Part shown: positions 27,175 to 35,043 of the stretch, piece after piece | How the letters are laid out: each line of letters starts with the position of its first letter | Position numbering within the stretch: position 1 is the stretch's first letter | Notes under the pieces: generated by a model | The model's database searches: none | Seen by the model: the letters and a program-made list of their open reading frames with translations, nothing else | Told to the model about the DNA's origin: nothing | Program-made: the position numbers and the translations under genes | NCBI GenBank assembly: GCA_900474095.1 | Contig: UCOA01000063.1 | Location: 1 to 56,909, forward strand | Reading direction: 5' to 3' | Source of the DNA: Hyphomicrobiales bacterium | Lineage (GTDB): Bacteria > Pseudomonadota > Alphaproteobacteria > Rhizobiales > Rhizobiaceae | DNA length: 56,909 nt

Positions 27175-28038
27175 ATGACTGCGATGAAATCCTGGAAGCG
27201 GCGTCTGCGCAAATGGCGCAACCGCGTCGCAAGGCGCGTCCTGGGCACCCGCACCGGTCGCGAGATGCTGGTCAGTTCTGTCAGCCCGACGATCGTATCG
27301 ATGACGGCCGATTGCGGCGACCATCTGATGACCTTCTCACCGCACGACTACATTGGCCGGAAAATCTATCGCAAGGGCCATTTCGAGCGCGAGAACGTCG
27401 ATCGCCTGCTGGCGATCCTGCGCAAGCGCGAGCTCTTGAGGCAGGATGCAGTTCTGCTGGAACTCGGCGGCAACATCGGTACGCAGACGATCTATTTTGC
27501 CCTGAGCCGGGCGTTCCGCCACATCCTGACCGTCGAGCCCGATCCACGCAATTTCAAGCTGCTGCGGACCAACATCGACCAGAACGGCCTGCAGGATCAG
27601 ATCACCGCGATCAACAGCGCCGCCGGCGAAAGCAAGGGCGCTCTCGATTTCTTCCTGCACCGCGACAATCACGGCAAGAGTAGCGCCCTGCGCCAGAGCG
27701 ACCGTGACATCGCCATTACGGTTCCCGTAAAGCCCGTCACCACCCTCCTCACTGAGGCAGCTGTCGCGCCGGAGGAGATCGGGCTGATCTGGATGGATAT
27801 CGAGGGATATGAGCCGGTCGCCGCACGCTCGATGCTGCCGCTGCTCGAGCGCCGCGTGCCGTTCTATATGGAGTTTTCACCGACCTTCTACGGACCCGAC
27901 GGATCAGCGGCCTTCGTCAATCATCTTTCGCAGTTCTACGAGAATTGCATTGTCTTTTTCGAGGACCGCCAGGTCGAGATGAAGGTGACGGCGATGCCGA
28001 CCGAACAGGAACAGTTCGACGTCCTGCTGCTGCCTTGA
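27175..28038 (+). CDS. FkbM-family SAM-dependent methyltransferase
   Basis: A 287-residue class I methyltransferase of the FkbM type, which O-methylates sugars or polyketides. The SAM-binding motif I is VLLELGGNIGTQTIYFAL (about residues 93-110), motif II is TVEPDPRNFKLLRTNIDQN, and the acidic IGLIWMDIEGYEP motif characteristic of FkbM occurs near residue 205. The first 30 residues are very basic (KSWKRRLRKWRNRVARRVLG), perhaps for membrane or glycan association. It is monocistronic, between the DUF993 terminator and a convergent methyltransferase gene. In rhizobia FkbM proteins often modify surface polysaccharides, which fits the glycan genes further right, but no direct operon link exists. 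Confidence 0.87.
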   Translation: MTAMKSWKRRLRKWRNRVARRVLGTRTGREMLVSSVSPTIVSMTADCGDHLMTFSPHDYIGRKIYRKGHFERENVDRLLAILRKRELLRQDAVLLELGGNIGTQTIYFALSRAFRHILTVEPDPRNFKLLRTNIDQNGLQDQITAINSAAGESKGALDFFLHRDNHGKSSALRQSDRDIAITVPVKPVTTLLTEAAVAPEEIGLIWMDIEGYEPVAARSMLPLLERRVPFYMEFSPTFYGPDGSAAFVNHLSQFYENCIVFFEDRQVEMKVTAMPTEQEQFDVLLLP

Positions 28039-28061
28039 GGCAAGGACGCGCCTCAGCGGGG

Positions 28062-28544
28062 TCAGCGCTTCCGGTAGAAATAGGTGCGTCCCGGCTCGGC
28101 GCCGGTCGGAAGCGGCAGCGGCTCAAGCGCGGAATGGTCGAGCGGCAGGCCGCTTGCAGCGATGCCGCCGGTGACAAGTGCCGCGGCGACCGATTGCGGC
28201 AGCCAGGTCAGCGTCTGGGCATCCTTTTCCGGATAGGCAGTACCAATATCGGCATGCGCAAAGGCAACATCCTTTCCGGCAAACTGCTCGATCGTCTCCC
28301 GGATGTCGCCGAGGATGAGATCCGCCTCCGGCGGCGTCGAATCGGGGTGTGAACCGACGGCACGATCGAAGGCAATGATTCGGTTGCGCGGAAACAGCTC
28401 GCGGATGTGATCATAGGTCCGTCCGTTTCCAAGCCCGATTTCCAAAATCACGCCGTCGGGCGCAACCATCGCGTTGTCCCTGATATGATTGAGAACAGCG
28501 CGCTGCGACTGCATGCGCGAGATAAAACTATCGAGGCGGCTCAT
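28062..28544 (-). CDS. Small class I SAM-dependent methyltransferase
   Basis: A protein of about 160 residues with a minimal Rossmann methyltransferase core. Motif I is VILEIGLGNGRTYDHIREL and motif II is IIAFDRAVGSHPDS; LILGDIRETIEQF and VAFAHADIG follow. It starts MSRLDSFISRMQSQRAVLNHI, where the codon at 28544 has GGA 8-9 bases upstream; an in-frame ATG at 28562 is possible. No substrate domain is visible, so the target is unknown. It is convergent with the FkbM gene (23-base gap) and preceded by three tandem 14-base repeats. Confidence 0.8.
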   Translation of the reverse strand: MSRLDSFISRMQSQRAVLNHIRDNAMVAPDGVILEIGLGNGRTYDHIRELFPRNRIIAFDRAVGSHPDSTPPEADLILGDIRETIEQFAGKDVAFAHADIGTAYPEKDAQTLTWLPQSVAAALVTGGIAASGLPLDHSALEPLPLPTGAEPGRTYFYRKR

Positions 28545-28564
28545 CGAATACTGTCCATCCATTC

Positions 28565-28606
28565 CAAATCATGCGGGCCAAATCACGCGGGCCAAATCAT
28601 ATGGGT
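28565..28606. repeat. Three tandem 14-base repeats upstream of the small methyltransferase gene
   Basis: CAAATCATGCGGGC (28565-28578), CAAATCACGCGGGC (28579-28592) and CAAATCATATGGGT (28593-28606) are head to tail with no spacer, in the divergent region before the minus-strand methyltransferase. The 14-base period is not an integral number of helical turns. They may be a slipped-strand array or a multi-site regulator target; the third copy is the most diverged. Confidence 0.7.
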
Positions 28607-28764
28607 TGTCCCGCTTAACATGACGTCGCGCAACCGGTCGACCGCCCGGCATGAAATAAGCTGCTATTTCAACCGTACGACGGGCTGCCGCATCCGCACT
28701 TTTTGATATCCGCGATCGCCAGACCGTCGTCGCCTGCCCTGCGTGAATATGCTAGCCTGACGGC

Positions 28765-29943
28765 ATGAGCCAGTTTTCCAGCGAAACATTCTTCGGTACG
28801 CTTCCGGTCTTCGTCGAATTCGAAGGCGTTGCCGACGCCAGCAATTACCGGGCATTGCCCCCCGACTGGGCTCTGGCGACCGCCGACATCGTCGATTCGA
28901 CCGGCGCGATCGCGGCAGGGCGCTACAAGGCCGTCAACATGGCCGGCGCCAGCGTCATCTCGGCGATCTTGAACGCGCTCGGCAAGCATGATCTCCCCTT
29001 CGTCTTCGGCGGCGACGGCGCGCTGGTCGCGGTTCCCCCCTCGGGGGTGGATAAAGCGCGAGCCGCCCTCTCGGCGGTGCAAAAATGGGTCACGGAAGAA
29101 CTGCAACTGACACTTCGCGCTGCCCTCGTTCCCGTGGCCGATGTCATCGCTGCGAGTCTCGAGGTGCGTGTCGCGCGCTTTCAGGTCAACCCGAATATAT
29201 CCTATGCGATGTTTGCCGGAGGTGGCTCGAGCTGGGCGGAAGCGCGGATGAAAGAGGGCCTGTTTGCCGTCCCGCCTGCACCGGAAGGCGCGCGGCCAGA
29301 CCTGACCGGCCTCTCCTGCCGCTGGAACCCCATTCAATCCCGCCACGGCGACATCGTCTCGATCATCGCGGTGCCAACCGGCTCCGGCAACTACGAAGCG
29401 TTTCAAGCCCTGATTTCCGATGTCGTGGCGCTCGCAGCCGGCGAGGAACGAGACGGCCATCCGGTTGCATCCGAAGGACCGCAGATCGGACTGTCGGCGG
29501 CGGGACTGTCGGTCGAGACGAAAACCGCCCCGAAGGGCAAACGCCTCCAGCACCGGCTATTTATTGTAGGGCAATATCTGCTCCTTGTTTGCCTCTACCG
29601 CCTCGGCCTGACGCTCGGCAATTTCGACCCGCGCAGCTACAGGCGAGAGGTCGCCCGCAATTCGGACTTCCGCAAGTTCGACGACGGCCTGAAGATGACG
29701 ATCGACGTTGATCCCGAACGGCTGAAGCTGATTGAGACGCGGCTGGAGGACGCGGCCAAGGCGGGCGTCTGCCGCTATGGCCTGCACCGGCAGGACTCAG
29801 CACTGATGACCTGCATCGTGCCGACGCCGCTCAGCCACGACCACATGCACTTCATCGACGGCGCAGCCGGCGGTTATGCGGTCGCCGCAGGCCGCCTGAA
29901 GAATCAGGTATCGGCAGCAGCTTCCGTCGCGGTTACGCCTTGA
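28765..29943 (+). CDS. DUF3095 family protein (nucleotidyl-cyclase-like fold suspected)
   Basis: A 392-residue DUF3095 protein with no established function that I know of. The N-terminal half shows ATADIVDSTGAIAAGRYKAVN (D41 and D44) and, about 40 residues later, FVFGGDGALVAVP (G82-G85). This resembles the two metal-Asp motifs of class III nucleotidyl cyclases (D-I-x-G-S-T and G-D-G). The middle has SYAMFAGGGSSWAEARMK and CRWNPIQSRHGDIVSI; the C-terminal part is LGLTLGNFDPRSYRREVARNSDFRKFDDGLKMTID. No membrane span is certain. It lies 1.6 kb from a true cyclase gene. Its last 11 bases overlap the convergent UDP-sugar dehydrogenase gene. Cyclase activity is inference only. Confidence 0.8.
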   Translation: MSQFSSETFFGTLPVFVEFEGVADASNYRALPPDWALATADIVDSTGAIAAGRYKAVNMAGASVISAILNALGKHDLPFVFGGDGALVAVPPSGVDKARAALSAVQKWVTEELQLTLRAALVPVADVIAASLEVRVARFQVNPNISYAMFAGGGSSWAEARMKEGLFAVPPAPEGARPDLTGLSCRWNPIQSRHGDIVSIIAVPTGSGNYEAFQALISDVVALAAGEERDGHPVASEGPQIGLSAAGLSVETKTAPKGKRLQHRLFIVGQYLLLVCLYRLGLTLGNFDPRSYRREVARNSDFRKFDDGLKMTIDVDPERLKLIETRLEDAAKAGVCRYGLHRQDSALMTCIVPTPLSHDHMHFIDGAAGGYAVAAGRLKNQVSAAASVAVTP

Positions 29944-31282
29944 GGATCGTCTGGCCCTCGATGCCTCGTCTTGCGAAGGCATTGCGGGTATCGACGATCA
30001 GCGGCGCCCAACGGGCAAGCGCGGCATAATCCACCGCGTCGTGATCGGTGGCGATCAACACTGCATCGAAGGCCTTCACCGACTGCTCGGTGAGCGGCAC
30101 CGATTGCCGCCCCTTCAGAGCCATGTATTCGCGCGTCCGTGGAATCTCGGCCACGTGCGGATCGTGATAGGAAGCACTCCCGCCGCGTTCCTCGATCAGT
30201 TCGATCAGCTTCAGCGAGGGGCTTTCGCGAATGTCCGGCACGTTCTTCTTGTAGGCCAGGCCGATCAGCAGAACGCGCGAACGGCTGAGCGCCTTGCCGA
30301 GATGGATGTCGAGCGCTTCGGCGAGCCGTCCAACGACATGACGCGGCATGGCCGAATTGATCTCGCCGGCGAGTTCGATGAAACGGGTGGGCAGTTCGTA
30401 TTCGCGCGACTTCCAGGTCAGGTAGAACGGATCGATCGGGATGCAGTGGCCTCCAAGTCCCGGGCCCGGGTAGAACGGCATGTAGCCGAACGGCTTGGTC
30501 TTGGCAGCATCGATCACCTCCCAGATGTCGATGCCCATCGCCTCGTAGACGACCTTCAGCTCATTGACGAGCGCGATGTTGACGGCACGGAAAATGTTCT
30601 CCGTCAGCTTCACGGCCTCGGCTGTCGCCGTTGAAGACACCGGCACGACGGTCTGGACCGCGGCGCCATAGAAAGCCTCCATCAATTTCGCCGCCTCGGC
30701 CCCATCGCCGGCGACAACCTTCGGGATGCTCGACGTGTGAAAATCGCGATTGCCGGGATCTTCGCGCTCCGGCGAGAAGCCGAGGAAAAAATCCTGCGCC
30801 GACTTCAATCCGGTCTTCTCAAGGATGGGCCGCACGACCTCGTCCGTCGTGCCGGGATAGGTTGTCGATTCCAGCACGATCAATTGTCCGGGCTTCAACG
30901 TCTCGGCAATGCGGTCGCAGGTCCGGGTAATGAACGAAAGGTCGGGATCGCGGTATTTCGTCAACGGCGTCGGCACGCAGATAATGATGATGTCGCAGTC
31001 GGCAAGGCGGCCGAAATCAGTCGTCGCGCGGAAGCGGCCTTCTGCCGTTTCCACGGAGAGAACCGCGTCCGGCACCGCCTCGATATAGGAGCGTCCAGCA
31101 TCGATGGCGACGATCTTCTGTGGGTCGATATCGAAACCCGTGACGGCAAATCCACTGCGCGCCAGGGTGATTGCCAGCGGCAGGCCGACATAGCCGAGGC
31201 CAATCACGGCCGCATGGGCGGTGCGGTCTGCGATCTTCGACAAAAGGGTTTCGCTTGAGGAGGAAAGGACGGTCAAATGCAT
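29933..31282 (-). CDS. UDP-sugar 6-dehydrogenase (UDP-GlcNAc/ManNAc or UDP-glucose type)
   Basis: A 449-residue nucleotide-sugar dehydrogenase oxidising C6 of a UDP-sugar to the uronate in two NAD-dependent steps. The N-terminal Rossmann domain is HAAVIGLGYVGLPLAITLARSGF, with VPTPLTKYRDPDLSF; a central helix domain contains TENIFRAVNIALVNEL, and the catalytic cysteine is in GPGLGGHCIPIDPFYLTWK. The C-terminal domain has LLIGLAYKKNVPDIRESPS. The ESTTYPGTT and SPEREDPGN motifs favour the UDP-N-acetyl-hexosamine (WecC/WbpA) branch. Start at 31282 (MHLTVL); an upstream ATG is in frame but has no better ribosome site. It is unlinked to a polysaccharide operon and stands alone, divergent from the cyclase. 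Confidence 0.9.
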   Translation of the reverse strand: MHLTVLSSSSETLLSKIADRTAHAAVIGLGYVGLPLAITLARSGFAVTGFDIDPQKIVAIDAGRSYIEAVPDAVLSVETAEGRFRATTDFGRLADCDIIIICVPTPLTKYRDPDLSFITRTCDRIAETLKPGQLIVLESTTYPGTTDEVVRPILEKTGLKSAQDFFLGFSPEREDPGNRDFHTSSIPKVVAGDGAEAAKLMEAFYGAAVQTVVPVSSTATAEAVKLTENIFRAVNIALVNELKVVYEAMGIDIWEVIDAAKTKPFGYMPFYPGPGLGGHCIPIDPFYLTWKSREYELPTRFIELAGEINSAMPRHVVGRLAEALDIHLGKALSRSRVLLIGLAYKKNVPDIRESPSLKLIELIEERGGSASYHDPHVAEIPRTREYMALKGRQSVPLTEQSVKAFDAVLIATDHDAVDYAALARWAPLIVDTRNAFARRGIEGQTILKA

Positions 31283-31292
31283 GTTCCCGGCT

Positions 31293-31399
31293 GATCGTGG
31301 CACGCGCAAGCGGCCTTGCTGATGCCGGTCAGTTGAGGATAAAATCTCCGGGTGTCAAGCATCCGCCCCGATCGGGCCGTCGCCGGACGTGCCACGATC
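31293..31399. promoter_or_regulatory. Pair of 12-bp inverted sites in the dehydrogenase/cyclase divergent region
   Basis: GATCGTGGCACG (31293-31304) and its exact reverse complement CGTGCCACGATC (31388-31399) are separated by 83 bases. Each also contains the near-palindrome CGTG-N-CACG. They lie between the divergent UDP-sugar dehydrogenase (start 31282) and cyclase (start 31545) genes. The pair could be two operators of one dimeric regulator or arms of a large stem. No regulator can be named. Confidence 0.5.
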
Positions 31400-31544
31400 C
31401 GCCAAATTATTGGCGCACAATCTGGTTTTGCCGATATCGCCTCCTATATTGATCGAGGCGCTAGCACCGGCCACCGAGAAGCGGTCTGGACATACTGGGT
31501 CAGCGAACCGCCGGATTTTCTTATAGAAAGCGGCGAGACACGCT

Positions 31545-32897
31545 ATGAACATCCACAAGACCAATGTTTCCATTCACTTGCTGGACCGCGTATCGAACTG
31601 GTTGCAGCAGGCCGCCCTCAACGGTGAAAATCTCGAAACGGTGGTGACGGGCTTCTGCGAAAGGCTGGCGGCGGCCGGCTTGCCGCTCAATCGTGTCCAC
31701 CTGAGTTTCTCGATGCTGCACCCCCTCTATGATGCGCTGGGATTCACCTGGCTGCGTGGCCAGGGCGTTACCGTCGAGGGCTACCGCGCCGACCCCAACG
31801 ACGACAAACCCGATCGCTTTCTTCTCAGCCCATATTATTACCTGCTCAGCAACAATCTCGACCACCTGCGCCGGCAGATCGATCCGACCGCGCCGTCCGA
31901 ATTCCCGATCTTCGACGACCTGAAGGAAATCGGCGTCACGGACTACATCGCCTTTGTGCAATCCTTCGGCGAAACCTCCGGCCAGGGGATGATCGGCTCC
32001 TGGTCCACCGATGCGCACGGCGGTTTTAGCGACAACATTATTGAGGCTTTGTTGCGCATCCAGAACAGCCTGGCCGTGGCTGCCAAGATGGCCGTTCTCA
32101 GTAAGCTCGCCGACAACATGCTCACCACCTATCTCGGTGAAAATGCCGGCAAGCGCGTTCTCTCGGGCCAAACCCGCCGCGGCGATGGCGAGACCATCCG
32201 CGCGGCACTCGTCATGGCGGACATGCGTCAATCGACGGTACTTGCGGAGAAGGAAGGCAGGCAGGTCTATATCGACACGCTCAATCAGTTCTTCGATGCG
32301 ATCGCCACGCCGTTCAGCCGCAACGGCGGTGAAATCCTGAGTTTCGTCGGCGACGGCTTTCTCGCCGTCTATCCCTGCGGCCGTCACCGCGAGCCATCCC
32401 GAGTCGCCGCCTTGGCCGCGATAGCGGCGGTTCGCCAGGCAACGGCGCGTATGTCGGAGCTCAATGCCGGCCGGCGTCGGCAAGGTCTTGCCGACGTCAA
32501 ATACGGCATCGGACTGCATGTCGGCAACGTCATGTTCGGTAATGTCGGCCTCAACGACCGCCTGACCTTTTCCGCCTTCGGGGCGGCGGTCAACGAGGTC
32601 GAGCGGCTGCAGGGGCTGACGAAGAAATATTCCAAGCCTATCATCGCCAGCCAGTCCTTCGCCACCTATTGCGGCGGCGACTGGGTCACGCTTGGCCACG
32701 AGAAGTTGCGCGGCGTCGGCCAGAAAGTCACGGTGCTTCTACCCGGCGACGAGATCATGAAGCTGGACAATGGCGAGACCATGCAAGGCCGATCGTTGGA
32801 GACGCGCTCGGAGGCGGAGCAGGTCATGCTGCTCTACCGCAACAGCAAGAAGAAAGCGCAACCGCGCGACCTTCTCTGGAACAAGCTGTTGCAGTAG
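31545..32897 (+). CDS. Class III adenylate/guanylate cyclase
   Basis: A 450-residue soluble nucleotidyl cyclase. Residues 1-180 form a GAF-like or rhizobial sensor region (NWLQQAALNGENLETVVTGFCERLAAAGLPLNRVHL) with no transmembrane span. The catalytic domain runs from about residue 210 to 400. The metal aspartates are D226 in ALVMADMRQST and D270 in EILSFVGDGFLAVYP; the nucleotide-binding asparagine is N350 in TFSAFGAAVNEVERLQ. The usual lysine before the GDG motif is Ser (S267) and the GD of GDxVN is GA, so substrate choice (ATP or GTP) is uncertain, although similar variants occur among rhizobial cyclases. It makes a second messenger that the cNMP-binding protein at 46937 could sense. Confidence 0.88.
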   Translation: MNIHKTNVSIHLLDRVSNWLQQAALNGENLETVVTGFCERLAAAGLPLNRVHLSFSMLHPLYDALGFTWLRGQGVTVEGYRADPNDDKPDRFLLSPYYYLLSNNLDHLRRQIDPTAPSEFPIFDDLKEIGVTDYIAFVQSFGETSGQGMIGSWSTDAHGGFSDNIIEALLRIQNSLAVAAKMAVLSKLADNMLTTYLGENAGKRVLSGQTRRGDGETIRAALVMADMRQSTVLAEKEGRQVYIDTLNQFFDAIATPFSRNGGEILSFVGDGFLAVYPCGRHREPSRVAALAAIAAVRQATARMSELNAGRRRQGLADVKYGIGLHVGNVMFGNVGLNDRLTFSAFGAAVNEVERLQGLTKKYSKPIIASQSFATYCGGDWVTLGHEKLRGVGQKVTVLLPGDEIMKLDNGETMQGRSLETRSEAEQVMLLYRNSKKKAQPRDLLWNKLLQ

Positions 32898-33074
32898 AGA
32901 ACAAGGTTGTTGGCACGGCCCGCGTGCAATAAACTTCACGGACGCAGGACACCACGATCCCGTTCGAATGATTGCTATTTTTACGTTCTCTGCCATCGTT
33001 ATATCGGTGCACACTTTACCAGCCGAAGGTCATGGACAGGCTAAATTCAGTGGGATAGTCTGCCTTTAATGAAG

Positions 33075-33118
33075 CCGGGCCTCTACCCGGAGGCGAGCCT
33101 TGCGTAGCGCGAGTCGCC
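33075..33118 (+). other. Structured leader before the family-5 ABC importer operon
   Basis: CCGGG, a CCTCTA loop, then CCCGG (33075-33090), followed by a GGCGA/TCGCC stem (33092-33118), ending 24 bases before the ATPase start. Two stacked stems could limit ribosome access or mark a 5' leader. I recognise no riboswitch class. Confidence 0.3.
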
Positions 33119-33141
33119 ATGAAACGAGGACACATGCAGGC

Positions 33142-35043
33142 ATGAATTCAGGCGCGGACCTGTTGCGGATCGAGGATTTGAGTATCTCGTTCGCGATGCT
33201 CGGCGGGCAGATCGACGCCGTCCGCAAGGCGAGCCTGCGCGTGCTGCCGGGCAAGGTAACGGCGCTGGTGGGCGAGTCCGGCTCAGGCAAGTCCGTCATC
33301 AGCCAGGCTGTGATGGGCATCCTGCCGAAGACGGCGACCTCCAGCGGCCGCATCCTCTTTTGCGACCCGGCGACCGGGGAAAGACCGACCGATCTTCTGC
33401 AGATGCGGCGCGACGGGCGGGAAATCCGCCACCTGCGCGGCAACCGTATGGGTAAGATCTTCCAGGAACCGATGACCTCGCTGTCGCCGCTGCATACGAT
33501 CGGCAACCAGATCAGCGAGTCCCTGAAAATCCACACCGAAAAGTCCGGCCGGGAACGGCGCGAGCGCACCGAGGAAATGCTCGGATTGGTCGGCTTTGCC
33601 AATCCGTCGCGCGCCTTCGACATGTATCCCTTCGAACTTTCGGGCGGCATGCGTCAACGCGCGATGATCGCCATGGCGCTGATCTGCAACCCCTCGCTTC
33701 TGATCGCCGACGAGCCGACGACTGCGCTCGATGTGACCATCCAGGCGCAGATTCTGCAGCTGCTGCGGGACCTGCAGACCAAGCTGAACATGGCGATGCT
33801 CCTGATCACCCACGATCTCGGCGTCGTTGCCAATGTCGCCGACGAGGTGGTGGTGATCTACCACGGCGAAATCATGGAAGCAGGGCCGGTCGAGACCATC
33901 TTCCGCAAGCCCTCGCATCCCTACCTCAAGGGCCTGATGGCCGCCGTGCCGCATTTCGACATGAAGCCGGGCGAACGGCTGAAAGCCCTGCGGGAGGTAC
34001 CGGTCAATACCAGCAGCCTGCTCGGGAAGCAGAAGCTTGCCGCCCGCACTGACCCCGTCAAGGCCGACGTTCTGCTGTCGGTACGCGACATCAGCAAGAC
34101 CTTCAGCACCCGCAAATCGAGCTGGCTGACCAAGGATGCCGCGGTCGCGATCAAGGCTGTCGACGGCGTCAGTTTCGACATCATGCGCGGCGAATGTCTC
34201 GGGCTGGTGGGCGAAAGCGGCTGCGGCAAGACGACGGTCAGCAAGATCTTGATGCGCGCCGTCACGCCCGATACAGGCGCGGTCATGCTCAACAGCAGCG
34301 ACGGCCCGATCGACGTGCTGAGGGCGGAGGGAGACGGACTGCAAACGCTGCGCACCAAGGTGCAGATGGTGTTCCAGGACCCGGTCTCCTCGCTGTCGCC
34401 GCGCATGACGGTGCAGAACATCCTGAGCGAACCGCTCGAAATCCATGGACGTGGCAGCGGCAAGTCGCGCGTCGAGACGGTCAAGGCCTTGCTCAAGGCG
34501 ATCGGCCTCAACGAGCGCCATCTCAACCGTTATCCGCACAGCTTCTCGGGTGGCCAGCGGCAGCGCATCGGCATCGCCAGGGCACTGGCGCTCGGGCCGG
34601 ACCTCTTGATCTGCGACGAGCCCGTCTCGGCGCTCGACGTTTCCGTCCAGGCGCAGATCCTCAATCTTTTGAAGGACCTTCAGAAGGAATTGGGGCTCAC
34701 CTACCTCTTCATATCGCACAACCTCGCGGTCGTCGATTACATGGCCGACCGGATCGCTGTGATGTGCGGCGGGCGGATCGTCGAGGTCGCCCCGCGCGAG
34801 ACGCTGATGCGTGCGCCTGTCCATCCTTATACGAAGTCGCTCCTTGCTGCGGTACCCTTCCCCGATCTCGACCGACCGCTTAATTTTTCGATGCTCAATC
34901 CAAGCGGTGCCGCCGACAAGAGCAGCTGGGGCAAACAGTTTTCCGATGAAGGCGACAGGGACGCTTTGTCGACGGCCGATCTCGGCGACGGCCATCTGGT
35001 CCTTGCGCGGCGAAACGCCGATGTTAGGGAGTTACGACCGTGA
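33142..35043 (+). CDS. Family-5 ABC importer, fused double ATP-binding subunit
   Basis: A 633-residue protein with two complete ABC ATPase domains in one chain (DppD-DppF or YejF type). Domain 1 (about 1-270) has Walker [25 protein letters not shown], and [13 protein letters not shown]; domain 2 (about 325-580) has [24 protein letters not shown] and [13 protein letters not shown]. Each ends in an oligopeptide-type HPY(L/T)K motif. All catalytic residues are intact. It powers the two permeases downstream, for peptides or, in rhizobia, often oligosaccharides or opines. ATG 33142 is chosen because the upstream frame extension (arginine-rich) has no ribosome site. Its stop overlaps the next start as GTGA (35040-35043). 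Confidence 0.92.
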   Translation: MNSGADLLRIEDLSISFAMLGGQIDAVRKASLRVLPGKVTALVGESGSGKSVISQAVMGILPKTATSSGRILFCDPATGERPTDLLQMRRDGREIRHLRGNRMGKIFQEPMTSLSPLHTIGNQISESLKIHTEKSGRERRERTEEMLGLVGFANPSRAFDMYPFELSGGMRQRAMIAMALICNPSLLIADEPTTALDVTIQAQILQLLRDLQTKLNMAMLLITHDLGVVANVADEVVVIYHGEIMEAGPVETIFRKPSHPYLKGLMAAVPHFDMKPGERLKALREVPVNTSSLLGKQKLAARTDPVKADVLLSVRDISKTFSTRKSSWLTKDAAVAIKAVDGVSFDIMRGECLGLVGESGCGKTTVSKILMRAVTPDTGAVMLNSSDGPIDVLRAEGDGLQTLRTKVQMVFQDPVSSLSPRMTVQNILSEPLEIHGRGSGKSRVETVKALLKAIGLNERHLNRYPHSFSGGQRQRIGIARALALGPDLLICDEPVSALDVSVQAQILNLLKDLQKELGLTYLFISHNLAVVDYMADRIAVMCGGRIVEVAPRETLMRAPVHPYTKSLLAAVPFPDLDRPLNFSMLNPSGAADKSSWGKQFSDEGDRDALSTADLGDGHLVLARRNADVRELRP

